From: an uncultured Fretibacterium sp.
GTDB lineage: Bacteria > Synergistota > Synergistia > Synergistales > Aminobacteriaceae
Assembly (NCBI GenBank): GCA_937915755.1
Contig: CALGGR010000149.1
Coordinates: forward strand, 30,909-94,908
Reading direction: 5' to 3'
Length of the DNA: 64,000 bases
Positions 32,284-39,989 of this stretch are shown in pieces. The notes under the pieces were generated by a model. It was not told the origin of the DNA, searched no databases, and saw nothing but the letters and a program-made list of their open reading frames with translations. Each line of letters begins with the position of its first letter. Position 1 is the first letter of the stretch. The position numbers and the translations under genes are program-made.

Positions 32284-32928
32284 ATGAGGATATTTTTGTG
32301 CGTTTTGATGGTTTTGGCGATGTCTGCGGTTTCATTCTCTGCGGAAATGACGGACTATGAGGCCGTGAACAATCTCATCGTAAGCGAAAGGCTCTACCGT
32401 GTCAGCCACAGGAACGAGGAATTAGCCGGCTGTTACGCGCCTGACGCAAAGATTCACACGAGCTGGCAGAGCGGAGGGGTCAGCAGTTTCGTGGGACATT
32501 CAGCACCAGAGGCACAAGGTCAGTCGTTCAACGTCAACCGCTGCGGAGGAGCGTTAATCTACCTCAACGGCTCAAAGGCTTTCGTCGAATACCCGTCAAC
32601 AACGTCAAGAACCGTAACTGTAAACGGAGTCGAGGCTGTCCTCACGTCATACATGAGGCTTCTATACCGTGTCGAAAAGCGCGAGGGTGTCTGGAAAATC
32701 ACGGACATGTTCTCGCTCAATGAGGCTGACGAACTCGCTCCCGTGATTCCCGGCCAAGACCTCAAGATTAACCCCGATGACGTTAAAGGACTCAGAGTGT
32801 CGTGCAGGTGGCTCGCTTACACCAGGAGGGCGGCAGGCGCGGAGTTTGACGATGACCTTCCGGGCACGGACAGGCCGGAAGATGTCAAGAAACTCTATGA
32901 TAAGGCTTTTGCGTGGCTCAATGACTAA
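32284..32928 (+). CDS. Exported SnoaL/NTF2-like protein
   Basis: 214 residues. A signal peptide covers residues 1-19 (FLCVLMVLAMSAVSFSA). Residues about 22-150 have the SnoaL_4 / nuclear-transport-factor-2-like cone fold (YEAVNNLIVSERLYRVSHRN, CYAPDAKIHTSW, then KREGVWKITDMFSLNEADEL). This fold binds small hydrophobic substrates and includes dehydratases and isomerases; secreted forms are less common. The last 60 residues are additional and recall the tails of bile-acid-dehydratase-like proteins, but this is uncertain. The stop overlaps the MarR gene start by eight bases. Confidence 0.75.
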   Translation: MRIFLCVLMVLAMSAVSFSAEMTDYEAVNNLIVSERLYRVSHRNEELAGCYAPDAKIHTSWQSGGVSSFVGHSAPEAQGQSFNVNRCGGALIYLNGSKAFVEYPSTTSRTVTVNGVEAVLTSYMRLLYRVEKREGVWKITDMFSLNEADELAPVIPGQDLKINPDDVKGLRVSCRWLAYTRRAAGAEFDDDLPGTDRPEDVKKLYDKAFAWLND

Positions 32929-33355
32929 TCACGCTGACAAAATCGCAATACTCATCAAGAAGTTGAGCCTTGAGATCGACAAGCTCTCTAATCCTATTCT
33001 TGAGCCTTACGACCTCACACATTCTCAGTTCAAAATACTGAAGTACGTACTAATGAACCCGGAGAAGAACATAAGGCAGGCAGATATTGAGCATTACTTC
33101 TCGATGACTAACCCTACTGTAACTGGGCTTGTCCAGACGCTCGAACGTAAGGGAATGATTGAGCGCAGGGTCAATCCCGACGACAGCAGGAGCAAAATCC
33201 TCTGCCCGACAAAGAAGACTATCGACATGAAGGATACTCTTTACGGTCTAGGTGATGAGCTTGAAAACAGATTGACGGGAGTTCTTGATGCTGACGAGAA
33301 AAAGGAATTGATGCGGCTTCTGAACAAGCTGCTTCGTAAAAAGGAGGAATCATAA
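32921..33355 (+). CDS. MarR-family transcriptional regulator
   Basis: 144 residues from the ATG at 32921, inside the end of the preceding gene; a longer frame from 32777 has no ribosome site and reads through that gene. A winged helix-turn-helix is visible: LTHSQFKILKYVLMNPEKNI, RQADIEHYFSMTNPTVTGLV (recognition helix) and the wing ERKGMIERRVNPDDSRSKIL. MarR proteins are dimeric repressors released by aromatic or other small ligands, and usually control their own operon, here likely through sites near 31213-31253. The stop TAA shares a base with the ATG of the next gene. Confidence 0.93.
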   Translation: MTNHADKIAILIKKLSLEIDKLSNPILEPYDLTHSQFKILKYVLMNPEKNIRQADIEHYFSMTNPTVTGLVQTLERKGMIERRVNPDDSRSKILCPTKKTIDMKDTLYGLGDELENRLTGVLDADEKKELMRLLNKLLRKKEES

Positions 33356-34302
33356 TGAACATTGACAGGTTAGGGCTGGGCTGTATGGGAATGTCGCTGA
33401 GGCGTAACCCTGAACGCTCGGTTGCGACGGTACACGCTGCCATTGACGCGGGTATAACCTTCCTCAACACCGGGAACTTCTACCAGTGCGGGGAAAGCGA
33501 GATGCTATTGGGTCGTGCGCTTCAGGGAATACCGAGAGAGAAGTATTTTATCTCCGTGAAATTCGGGGTGCTTTTCGCGCCTGACGGTGGGATTTACGGC
33601 CTCGATGTCAGCCCGTTCCACATTAAGGCGCAACTCACATACTCGCTACGTCGTTTGGGACTTGATTACGTTGACTTGTACCAGCCATCAAGAATGGACG
33701 CTAAAATTCCGGTTGAAGATATTATCGGCGAGCTTTCGGAACTGAAGAAGGCAGGTTATATCCGAAACATAGGAATGACTGAGATTGACGCTGAAACACT
33801 TAGGCGCGCCCACAAAGTCCACCCAATTCACACGGTCGAGATGGAATACTCGCTGATCGACAGGAGCATTGAGACGAGCATCATTCCGACTGCTGAGGAG
33901 CTGGGAATAAATGTACTCGTTTTCGGAGTGCAGGGTCATGGATTGCTGAACGACAGGACTCTTGAGGGCAAGGCATCGAGCGCAATGGTCTCGCCCGCGT
34001 TGTCGCCTGAGAACCTCCCGAAGAATCTTCCGCTTGTGAGGGCATTGAAAGCCATCGCTGAACGAAAGGGAGTATCACTCAGCCAGCTTATGACAGCATG
34101 GGCGTTGACGAAGCTGCCTAACGCAATGTGCCTCGCGGGTACGACGAGTCCCGAACACCTCAAGGACAACATTGACGCTCTCGGAATTGAGCTTACGGGC
34201 GCGGACATGAAGGAGATTGAGGCAACGGCGGCGGAACATAAGGTTTACGGTAACGAGATGAGAAGTCTTGTATTTTCGGACGGAAAGCCTTTCAGGGGCT
34301 AA
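33355..34302 (+). CDS. Aldo/keto reductase family protein with altered catalytic tetrad
   Basis: 315 residues, (beta/alpha)8-barrel. Family pattern is clear: LGLGCMGMSLRRNPE, FLNTGNFYQCGESEMLLGRA, KYFISVKFG, YVDLYQPSRMD, and NADP-binding C-terminus. Of the usual Asp-Tyr-Lys-His tetrad, Tyr and Lys are kept, but the Asp is Asn (FLNTGNFY instead of DTAxxY) and the His is Ser (YQPSRMD instead of YQxHRxD). Similar His losses occur in ene-reductase-type AKRs, so it may reduce C=C or have a shifted mechanism. It is coupled to marR by a one-base overlap. Confidence 0.85.
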   Translation: MNIDRLGLGCMGMSLRRNPERSVATVHAAIDAGITFLNTGNFYQCGESEMLLGRALQGIPREKYFISVKFGVLFAPDGGIYGLDVSPFHIKAQLTYSLRRLGLDYVDLYQPSRMDAKIPVEDIIGELSELKKAGYIRNIGMTEIDAETLRRAHKVHPIHTVEMEYSLIDRSIETSIIPTAEELGINVLVFGVQGHGLLNDRTLEGKASSAMVSPALSPENLPKNLPLVRALKAIAERKGVSLSQLMTAWALTKLPNAMCLAGTTSPEHLKDNIDALGIELTGADMKEIEATAAEHKVYGNEMRSLVFSDGKPFRG

Positions 34303-34330
34303 CGTAATATATTTTAGGAGGCAAAAAGCC

Positions 34331-34975
34331 ATGAAGAAAGTATTAGCAGTATTGTTGTTCGTCGCGCTGGTGAGTTCGTCAGCGTTCGCGGCTGAAGGGG
34401 AAACGGTGAAGCTCCCTGACCCCGAAAAGTCCGGCGGAATACCCGTGATTGATGCCATTGCACAGCGTCAGAGCGTGGGTGATTTCGTCGACACAGAGCT
34501 GACGCTTCAAGAGATGTCGAACCTTCTCTGGGCGGCGGGCGGAATCAACAGGGACAACGGAAAGCTCACCTACGCCACAGCCTCGAACACTCAGGACATG
34601 GTGATATTCGCGTTCACGAAGTCGGGAGTATTCAGGTACAATCCTGACGGCCACAGCATCACGAAGGTTGCTGACGGGGATCATCGTGTATTGACGGGAG
34701 GGCAGCCGTTCGTCGCAAAAGCAGCGGTTGATTTGCTCTACATTCAGGACACGGAGAAATGGCCGGAAAGCAGGCGCGGAAATGCTGCTGTCGTTCTGAA
34801 CTGCGGATTTGCACACGCCGGACTGTCGATGCAGAACGTCTATCTCTTCGCGGCTTCAAAGGGCTGGGGCGCAAGAACTCGCATGAACTTTGACCGTGAA
34901 GGCCTCACGAAATTGCTCGGTCTGACGGAAAGGTACAACTTCACGCTCATGCAGTGCGTAGGGCCTAAGCCGTAA
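34331..34975 (+). CDS. Exported nitroreductase-like flavoprotein (SagB type)
   Basis: 214 residues from the ATG at 34331 (GGAGG in front). A signal peptide spans residues 1-21 (VLAVLLFVALVSSSAFA). The rest is a nitroreductase/SagB-type FMN fold: IAQRQSVGDFVDTELTLQEM, NLLWAAGGINRDNGK, TYATASNTQD, then LNCGFAHAGLSMQNVYLFAA and GWGARTRMNFDRE. Most nitroreductases are cytosolic; this exported type is frequent in Synergistota and other anaerobes and may reduce an extracytoplasmic acceptor. How FMN would be loaded outside is not clear. A terminator-like hairpin follows. Confidence 0.85.
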   Translation: MKKVLAVLLFVALVSSSAFAAEGETVKLPDPEKSGGIPVIDAIAQRQSVGDFVDTELTLQEMSNLLWAAGGINRDNGKLTYATASNTQDMVIFAFTKSGVFRYNPDGHSITKVADGDHRVLTGGQPFVAKAAVDLLYIQDTEKWPESRRGNAAVVLNCGFAHAGLSMQNVYLFAASKGWGARTRMNFDREGLTKLLGLTERYNFTLMQCVGPKP

Positions 34976-34987
34976 GCAGAAATGAAC

Positions 34988-35026
34988 GGGGAGACTGGCA
35001 TTATTGCTGGTTTCCCCAAAATTTTT
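34988..35026 (+). terminator. Intergenic hairpin with T run inside the cluster (attenuator-like)
   Basis: GGGGAGACTGGC and GCTGGTTTCCCC pair with G-U wobbles and one weak position around a six-base loop, followed by AAAATTTTT. It stands between the stop at 34975 and the ATG at 35040, directly before the ribosome site, so it could partly end transcription or protect the upstream message. Confidence 0.5.
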
Positions 35027-35039
35027 ATGGAGGCAAAGA

Positions 35040-36695
35040 ATGAAGGTACTTTCACTCACATTGATATTCGCACTCATTGCAGGAGCAGCGTTTGCAGGCG
35101 AGGAATTGAGGAACGTTAACGGCATAAACATATCGGTCATTGAAGAAGGAGAAGGCCCGGCGGTAATTCTCCTTCACGGCAAGGGCTACTCAAAGGAATA
35201 CATGTCGAGCCTCTTCGACTACTACAAGGGGAAATATCACGTCTACAGCTACGACTCTCGCGGTCATGGAAAGACTGACAAGCCCGAAGCATTCACGCTT
35301 GAAGATAATGCTGACGATTTGGCGGGGCTGGTTGCGTCTTGCGGCCTAAGAAAGCCCGTAGTGATAGGCTTCTCGATGGGGAGCTACATCACATTGAAAG
35401 CCGCCGAGAAATACCCCGAATTGTTCTCGAAAATCGTGTTGATTGGCACTAGAGGACGAGGAGACACCTACCCGCCCGAAAGAATTTCAGAGGCCAAAGA
35501 CAAGAACGATGCCGCAATAATCGGGTCGCTCATAAATTTCGACCTCATGACGGACATCAAGAAGGTAACGATTCCCGCGCTCGTCATTACCGGCGAGAAC
35601 GACAAGACTAATCCCGTCCCAGAAGGGAAGAAGGTTGCCGACGCTCTGCCCGACGCAAGATTTCACGTCATACCCAACGCCGAACATGTTGCTTTCATGA
35701 AGGAGGAGGGATTGAGGGAGGTCTGCGCGCTGATTGATGATTTTCTCACAGTGAAGATGACGTACTCAGACCATGAGCCTCTGGGTAACATGCGGACACG
35801 ATTCCTCAACGATGTATTCTTCACGGCGGTCGAAAGAGAATCACATGGCCGAGTGAAGATTACTCCCCACTGGAACGCGAAAATCTCAACGGGCTACGAT
35901 GCGTTGAAGACATTGCGGGCAGGAAGCGCGGACATGGCCGTTATCGTCCCGGAATACTGCATGAAGGATCTGATGCTTCACCAGCTATTCAAGAGTTTCC
36001 CTGTAGGCCCATCAGGTCAGGAACAGGTCGAGTTCTTCCGAAGGGTCTACAATGAAGTCCCGGCACTCTCGAAGGAGCTTGAGGCTTGCGGCATTCACGC
36101 GGCGTTCATCGCAACAGGATACCCCGCCGGATTCTTCAGCGCAAAGACTTTGGCTGACATCAAGGACATCAAGGGTCAGAGATGGAGGAGCGCGAGTTTC
36201 TGGCACAAGGATTTCCTCGCAAGCGCAGGGGCTGAACCCGTAACAATGCCTTGGGGGCCGGGAGTTTCTGAGGCACTCAATGACGGGAGGCTTGACGGTC
36301 TGATCGTGAACATCGACAGCGGTTATGACATCAGCGCGCACAAACCAGCTCCCCACATACTGACATCGCCGAAATTGTGGCTCGGCCATGAGTACATCAT
36401 CGCGGTGAACAAAACAGTCTGGGAGAGCCTAAGTGATGAGGACAAGGAGGCTTTTGCGAGGGCTGCGGAAAGTTCGTATTCAAAGCTCGGCAAGGTAATG
36501 GAGGATTCGTTTGCGTGGCAGGTTGAGACTTTGAGGGCTGACGGTGCAGACGTAAGGCTCATGACAGACGGTGAAGTCTCTTACTGGGAACGAGCGACGG
36601 ATTACCAGACTGCTCAGGAAAAATGGATTAACGGACAGGACATTGACGGTATCGCTGATGTGCTGGAAGAAATACGGAGGTGCTTGGCGAAATGA
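35040..36695 (+). CDS. Exported fusion: alpha/beta-hydrolase plus TRAP-type (DctP) solute-binding domain
   Basis: 551 residues from the ATG at 35040 (GGAGG in front). Residues 1-18 are a signal peptide (LSLTLIFALIAGAAFA). Residues about 20-235 are an alpha/beta-hydrolase: ILLHGKGYSK, YDSRGHGKTDKPE, nucleophile S112 in GFSMGSY, Asp in TGENDKTNP and His in NAEHVAFM. From about 238 (MTYSDHEPLGNMRTRFLNDV) to the end is a DctP-type binding protein of TRAP transporters, with GRVKITPHWNAKIST, ADMAVIVPEY, the KIKGQRWR-like block IKGQRWRSASFW and NKTVWESLSDEDKEAF. An enzyme tethered to a transport receptor could hydrolyse an ester or lactone and hand over the product. No TRAP membrane genes are nearby. 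There is no stop or frameshift at the join. Confidence 0.88.
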   Translation: MKVLSLTLIFALIAGAAFAGEELRNVNGINISVIEEGEGPAVILLHGKGYSKEYMSSLFDYYKGKYHVYSYDSRGHGKTDKPEAFTLEDNADDLAGLVASCGLRKPVVIGFSMGSYITLKAAEKYPELFSKIVLIGTRGRGDTYPPERISEAKDKNDAAIIGSLINFDLMTDIKKVTIPALVITGENDKTNPVPEGKKVADALPDARFHVIPNAEHVAFMKEEGLREVCALIDDFLTVKMTYSDHEPLGNMRTRFLNDVFFTAVERESHGRVKITPHWNAKISTGYDALKTLRAGSADMAVIVPEYCMKDLMLHQLFKSFPVGPSGQEQVEFFRRVYNEVPALSKELEACGIHAAFIATGYPAGFFSAKTLADIKDIKGQRWRSASFWHKDFLASAGAEPVTMPWGPGVSEALNDGRLDGLIVNIDSGYDISAHKPAPHILTSPKLWLGHEYIIAVNKTVWESLSDEDKEAFARAAESSYSKLGKVMEDSFAWQVETLRADGADVRLMTDGEVSYWERATDYQTAQEKWINGQDIDGIADVLEEIRRCLAK

Positions 36696-37096
36696 GCAGG
36701 GCTTATGATTTCTTGGAGCAATGCGGTTTCTACTACCTTCTCACGATTGACGGCGATTACCCTTCAGGCAGGCCGATAAGCAGGATACTTGAGGAGGACG
36801 GTGTTATGTACTTCGGAACGAGGACAGAGAAAGCGTTTTACCGTCAGCTGATGGAGAACCCTAACATCGGGCTTCTCGGTTTCAGCAAAGGCCAGTGGAT
36901 TCGCATTTACGGCAAGGCAAGCGAGATCCACGACAAGGGCATACGCGAGCGTTATCTCAGCCGTATACCGATGGAGATTGAGAGGTTCGGGACTTCTGAG
37001 AATCCATTGCTTGCAGTGTTCAAGATGGAGGTCGTGAGGGCAGAGCTTCACAGTCCGGGCGACAAGGTAGAAGACATTACGAAGGAGGACAAATGA
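36692..37096 (+). CDS. Pyridoxamine 5'-phosphate oxidase-like FMN-binding protein
   Basis: 134 residues; the ATG at 36692 overlaps the stop of the fusion gene (ATGA) and has GGAGG 11 bases upstream, while a GTG at 36680 is also open. The split-barrel flavin fold is shown by FLEQCGFYYLLTIDGDYPSG, RPISRILEEDGVMYFGTRTE, KAFYRQLMENPNIGLLGFSK and WIRIYGKASEI. Members bind FMN, F420 or heme; cytoplasmic, no signal peptide. It may reduce a product of this pathway. The TGA lies one base before the next gene. Confidence 0.82.
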   Translation: MSRAYDFLEQCGFYYLLTIDGDYPSGRPISRILEEDGVMYFGTRTEKAFYRQLMENPNIGLLGFSKGQWIRIYGKASEIHDKGIRERYLSRIPMEIERFGTSENPLLAVFKMEVVRAELHSPGDKVEDITKEDK

Positions 37097-37097
37097 A

Positions 37098-37871
37098 ATG
37101 AGGAAATTAACCGCGTCAATATTACTGTCATTACTCGCTGTTACGGCGGCATTTGCTGGGGACAGTTCATACAGCGTCAAAGCAGGACTCTCGTTCAGCA
37201 AGCAGTGGGGGCTGTACATCGCGAACGTGATCGAGAAGGACGGCAAAGTCTCCAACATCATCATTGACCGCATTGCCAACGGAAAGAGCAGCAAGGAGCT
37301 TCACGACAATTACGGTATTAAGCCGGTCAGCACGCTCGGAAAAGACTGGTGGGAGCAGGTCGCCCATTATGAACGCTGGGTTGTTGAACACGGCCTCGAA
37401 GCTGTAAGCACGGACAAGAGCGGCCATGCGCTGAACCCCGATCTGCTTTCGGGCGCGACCATCAATGTTGCAGAGCTGTCAGATGCCGTAAGGAATGCTT
37501 TTGACGGCACGACAGGATCAGGAGGCTACACCGTCAAGACAGGCACGTCATACAGCAGCGTATGGGGACTCTATATCGCCAACGTTATACTCAAGGACGG
37601 GGAAATCACCAGCATACTCCTTGATCGTATAAGCCTTCAGGGTGAGGACAGCAAAGAGAAGTACGACAATTACGGCATTAAGCGCGTGAGTTCCATCAAT
37701 AAAGACTGGTGGGAACAAGTCGCTTACTTTGAGGACTGGGTGATGAAGAACGGAATTGATGCCGTGAAATATGACAAGGACGGCCGCGCAGAGAATGTTG
37801 ACCTGATTTCGGGAGCGACAATCGGGATTGATGACCTTACGATTGCCGTGAAAGATGCCCTGAGCAAGTAA
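37098..37871 (+). CDS. Exported tandem FMN-binding domain protein with two flavinylation motifs
   Basis: 257 residues. Signal peptide 1-20 (ASILLSLLAVTAAFA). The mature part is two copies of one domain, about 25-135 and 145-257, that start with SFSKQWGLYIANVIEKDGKV and SYSSVWGLYIANVILKDGEI. Each ends with the D-x-x-S-G-A-T motif to which the flavin transferase ApbE links FMN through a phosphoester to Thr (DLLSGAT, T121; DLISGAT, T241), exactly 120 residues apart. The layout resembles PplA of Listeria, an extracellular electron carrier with two flavins. It likely shuttles electrons outside the membrane for this cluster. No apbE gene is in the window. Confidence 0.82.
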   Translation: MRKLTASILLSLLAVTAAFAGDSSYSVKAGLSFSKQWGLYIANVIEKDGKVSNIIIDRIANGKSSKELHDNYGIKPVSTLGKDWWEQVAHYERWVVEHGLEAVSTDKSGHALNPDLLSGATINVAELSDAVRNAFDGTTGSGGYTVKTGTSYSSVWGLYIANVILKDGEITSILLDRISLQGEDSKEKYDNYGIKRVSSINKDWWEQVAYFEDWVMKNGIDAVKYDKDGRAENVDLISGATIGIDDLTIAVKDALSK

Positions 37872-37880
37872 GGAGCAGCC

Positions 37881-38984
37881 ATGAAGCATAGAAAGATAAT
37901 CCTGCTTCTTCTCACTGTTCTGCTGGGTGTGTCATCAGTATATGCCCAGCAGTTCAGGGCGGCGTTACCTTCACCGTTCACCAATGAATCGCCTGAGAGA
38001 TTCGCTGAAGGCAAGACATGCACAGTCAGGAGCTTCACTAACCCTGTGAACTTCTCGTGCTACGTCCACGTCATTCACACGGAATCAGGAAACATAGTGA
38101 TTGATCCAGGCTACTATGACGGAGACCTCAAGGACTATGTGAACTCAATCGGCGGTGTTGATACCATACTTCTCACGCACTGCCACGTTGACCACATAAT
38201 CGGCCTTGATGCACTCAAGAAGGATTACCCAAGCGCGAAAGTCTACATACACACTCTTGACCGTGAAGGACTCTACGATGTGTACCCAAATTATTCGTTC
38301 GAGCGCATAATTTCTGAGCCGTTCGTCATCTCTAGCGACTCTCTGCCTCTGGACGCTGGAGATTATGAGTTCTCCGGGCAAAAGGTCAGAGTGATCCATT
38401 CTCCGGGACATTCACCGGGAAGCGCACTGTATTACTTCCCTGATGAGGGGCTTCTGTTCTTGGGAGACACTATAGCATTTCACAGGATACCGCGCTATGA
38501 CCTCGCTAACAGCAACGTCCCCGCATTGATGGAGTCATTAACGCGGCTGAAGAATCTCAGCCTTCCTGAGAATACGACGGTACTTTTCGGACATGGCGAG
38601 CGCGTGAGTTATGGCGAAATGTTGAGTACATTTGACTGCTTCACGAAGACGCTAACTCTCAGCTTCAAGGCCAATGAAGGGGAAACTACAGATGTTGAGG
38701 ACGCATATTTTGAGGGTGATACGCTGATGCTTCCTGCGGATCTGCCAGCAAAGATTCTCAACACCTCATACATTCCAGACAAAGACTCCGCAGTGATATA
38801 CCTGCCGAATATGACGCGCCTCAAGGTCAGAGCCGGGGGAAAAAATCCTGACGCAGAGCTTGAGGGCTTCACGGTCAACATGACTTCACCGGCACAGCTC
38901 AAGGACGGGAAAATCTACCTGCCGGGAAAATTTCTGGAGCAAGTCTTCAAGGGCTTCATAGCTTGGGAACTTTCGGCAAAGTAA
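37881..38984 (+). CDS. Exported metallo-beta-lactamase-fold hydrolase
   Basis: 367 residues. Signal peptide 1-22 (IILLLLTVLLGVSSVYA). The MBL fold has the di-zinc motif LLTHCHVDHIIGLD, a further His in VIHSPGHSPGSALYYF, Asp in LFLGDTIAFHR and His in FGHGERVSYGE. Residues about 255-365 form an added C-terminal domain (VDMPADLPAKILNT-like; ending KFLEQVFKGFIAWEL), perhaps a copper-amine-oxidase-like or ligand-binding domain. Members cut esters, lactones, thioesters or phosphoesters. It follows the flavin protein by nine bases. Confidence 0.83.
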   Translation: MKHRKIILLLLTVLLGVSSVYAQQFRAALPSPFTNESPERFAEGKTCTVRSFTNPVNFSCYVHVIHTESGNIVIDPGYYDGDLKDYVNSIGGVDTILLTHCHVDHIIGLDALKKDYPSAKVYIHTLDREGLYDVYPNYSFERIISEPFVISSDSLPLDAGDYEFSGQKVRVIHSPGHSPGSALYYFPDEGLLFLGDTIAFHRIPRYDLANSNVPALMESLTRLKNLSLPENTTVLFGHGERVSYGEMLSTFDCFTKTLTLSFKANEGETTDVEDAYFEGDTLMLPADLPAKILNTSYIPDKDSAVIYLPNMTRLKVRAGGKNPDAELEGFTVNMTSPAQLKDGKIYLPGKFLEQVFKGFIAWELSAK

Positions 38985-38999
38985 GGAGGAATGATCATA

Positions 39000-39977
39000 A
39001 TGAGGAAAGTTTATGCGCTGGTGCTGATGGGCGTGATGTTTGCGTCAGAATGCTTCGGTGAGTTCCGTGAAGTCCAGTTCGGGAAATACTATCAGATTCC
39101 AGGCTCAGAGATGACTCCGATTCGCTGGCTGGTACTTGACGAAGATGCCGATTCATTGCTGCTCATCACGAAGGACTGCATTGACAGCTTACCCTACAAC
39201 GAGACTCGCGCAAATATTTCATGGGAGACCTGCACGCTCAGGCAATGGCTCAATGGTGAATTTCTGCAAGCTGCATTCACTGCTCAAGAACAGGAGGCTG
39301 TTTCGCGCAACGTGTTCCTTCTGACTCTTGAAGATGCAGTAAAGTATATGCCCAGTGATTCGGAGCGCAAGTGTTCCCCGACGAGCTACGCCATGAGCAG
39401 GGGAGCATACACGAATGGTGAAGGGCTTTGCGCGTGGTGGACGAGTTCGCCGGCCAGGAGTCCGATGCAGGCAGCATACTTCAGCTCATACGGTACAGTT
39501 GGGAACAGGCCGCATTACGTTGACGAGACAATCATAGGGGTACGTCCTGCGGTTCGCGTGAAAAGGAACGCTTTTGACGGAGCTTGGGTGTTCTCCGTTA
39601 AGCCTGACTCTCGGAAAGCTCATGAGGTCGAGACGAGAATACAGCCTACTGTTGAGCAGAGTTCACCGTTTAATGTGAAGGAACTCCACGATTACTTTCT
39701 CACTGATTCACGCAAAGCACTAAGAGAGTTTGACATGAAGCGTCTGGCTGTCGAAGGAATTGTGCTGAGAAGCGGGCCTGATGGAGTATTTGGACAGCCA
39801 AGCATAGAGCTTACTGACAGAGCAGGAGGAAAGTGCTATGTTCTGTGCGTGTTCGGAAGTGCAAAAGAGTACAGCAAGGTCAAGAAAGGCGACAAGATAA
39901 CCGTGCGAGGTAACTATCTTGTGATTCGTGAGGATTATGGAATAGTGCTGAAGCTGTGCGAGATAGTGGACTATTAA
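39000..39977 (+). CDS. Exported DUF6273-type protein with C-terminal OB-fold-like domain
   Basis: 325 residues from the ATG at 39000; another ATG at 38991 is too close to the GGAGG. A signal peptide covers about 1-20 (VYALVLMGVMFASECFG). Residues about 22-190 match the DUF6273 / FGE-like fold (VQFGKYYQIPGSEMTPIRWL, YNETRANISWETCTLRQWLN, TSSPARSPMQAAYFSSYG, GVRPAVRVK), known in many secreted proteins of anaerobes, function unknown. Residues about 220-325 look like an OB-fold (KRLAVEGIVLRSGPDGVFGQ ... VKKGDKITVRGNYLVI). It is part of the same run, six bases behind the MBL gene stop. Confidence 0.7.
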   Translation: MRKVYALVLMGVMFASECFGEFREVQFGKYYQIPGSEMTPIRWLVLDEDADSLLLITKDCIDSLPYNETRANISWETCTLRQWLNGEFLQAAFTAQEQEAVSRNVFLLTLEDAVKYMPSDSERKCSPTSYAMSRGAYTNGEGLCAWWTSSPARSPMQAAYFSSYGTVGNRPHYVDETIIGVRPAVRVKRNAFDGAWVFSVKPDSRKAHEVETRIQPTVEQSSPFNVKELHDYFLTDSRKALREFDMKRLAVEGIVLRSGPDGVFGQPSIELTDRAGGKCYVLCVFGSAKEYSKVKKGDKITVRGNYLVIREDYGIVLKLCEIVDY

Positions 39978-39989
39978 GGAGGAATAATG

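Noticed and set aside
32777..32920. N-terminal extension of the MarR gene
   Set aside because: The extension lies wholly inside the preceding NTF2-like gene in another frame; the MarR fold begins after the ATG at 32921.
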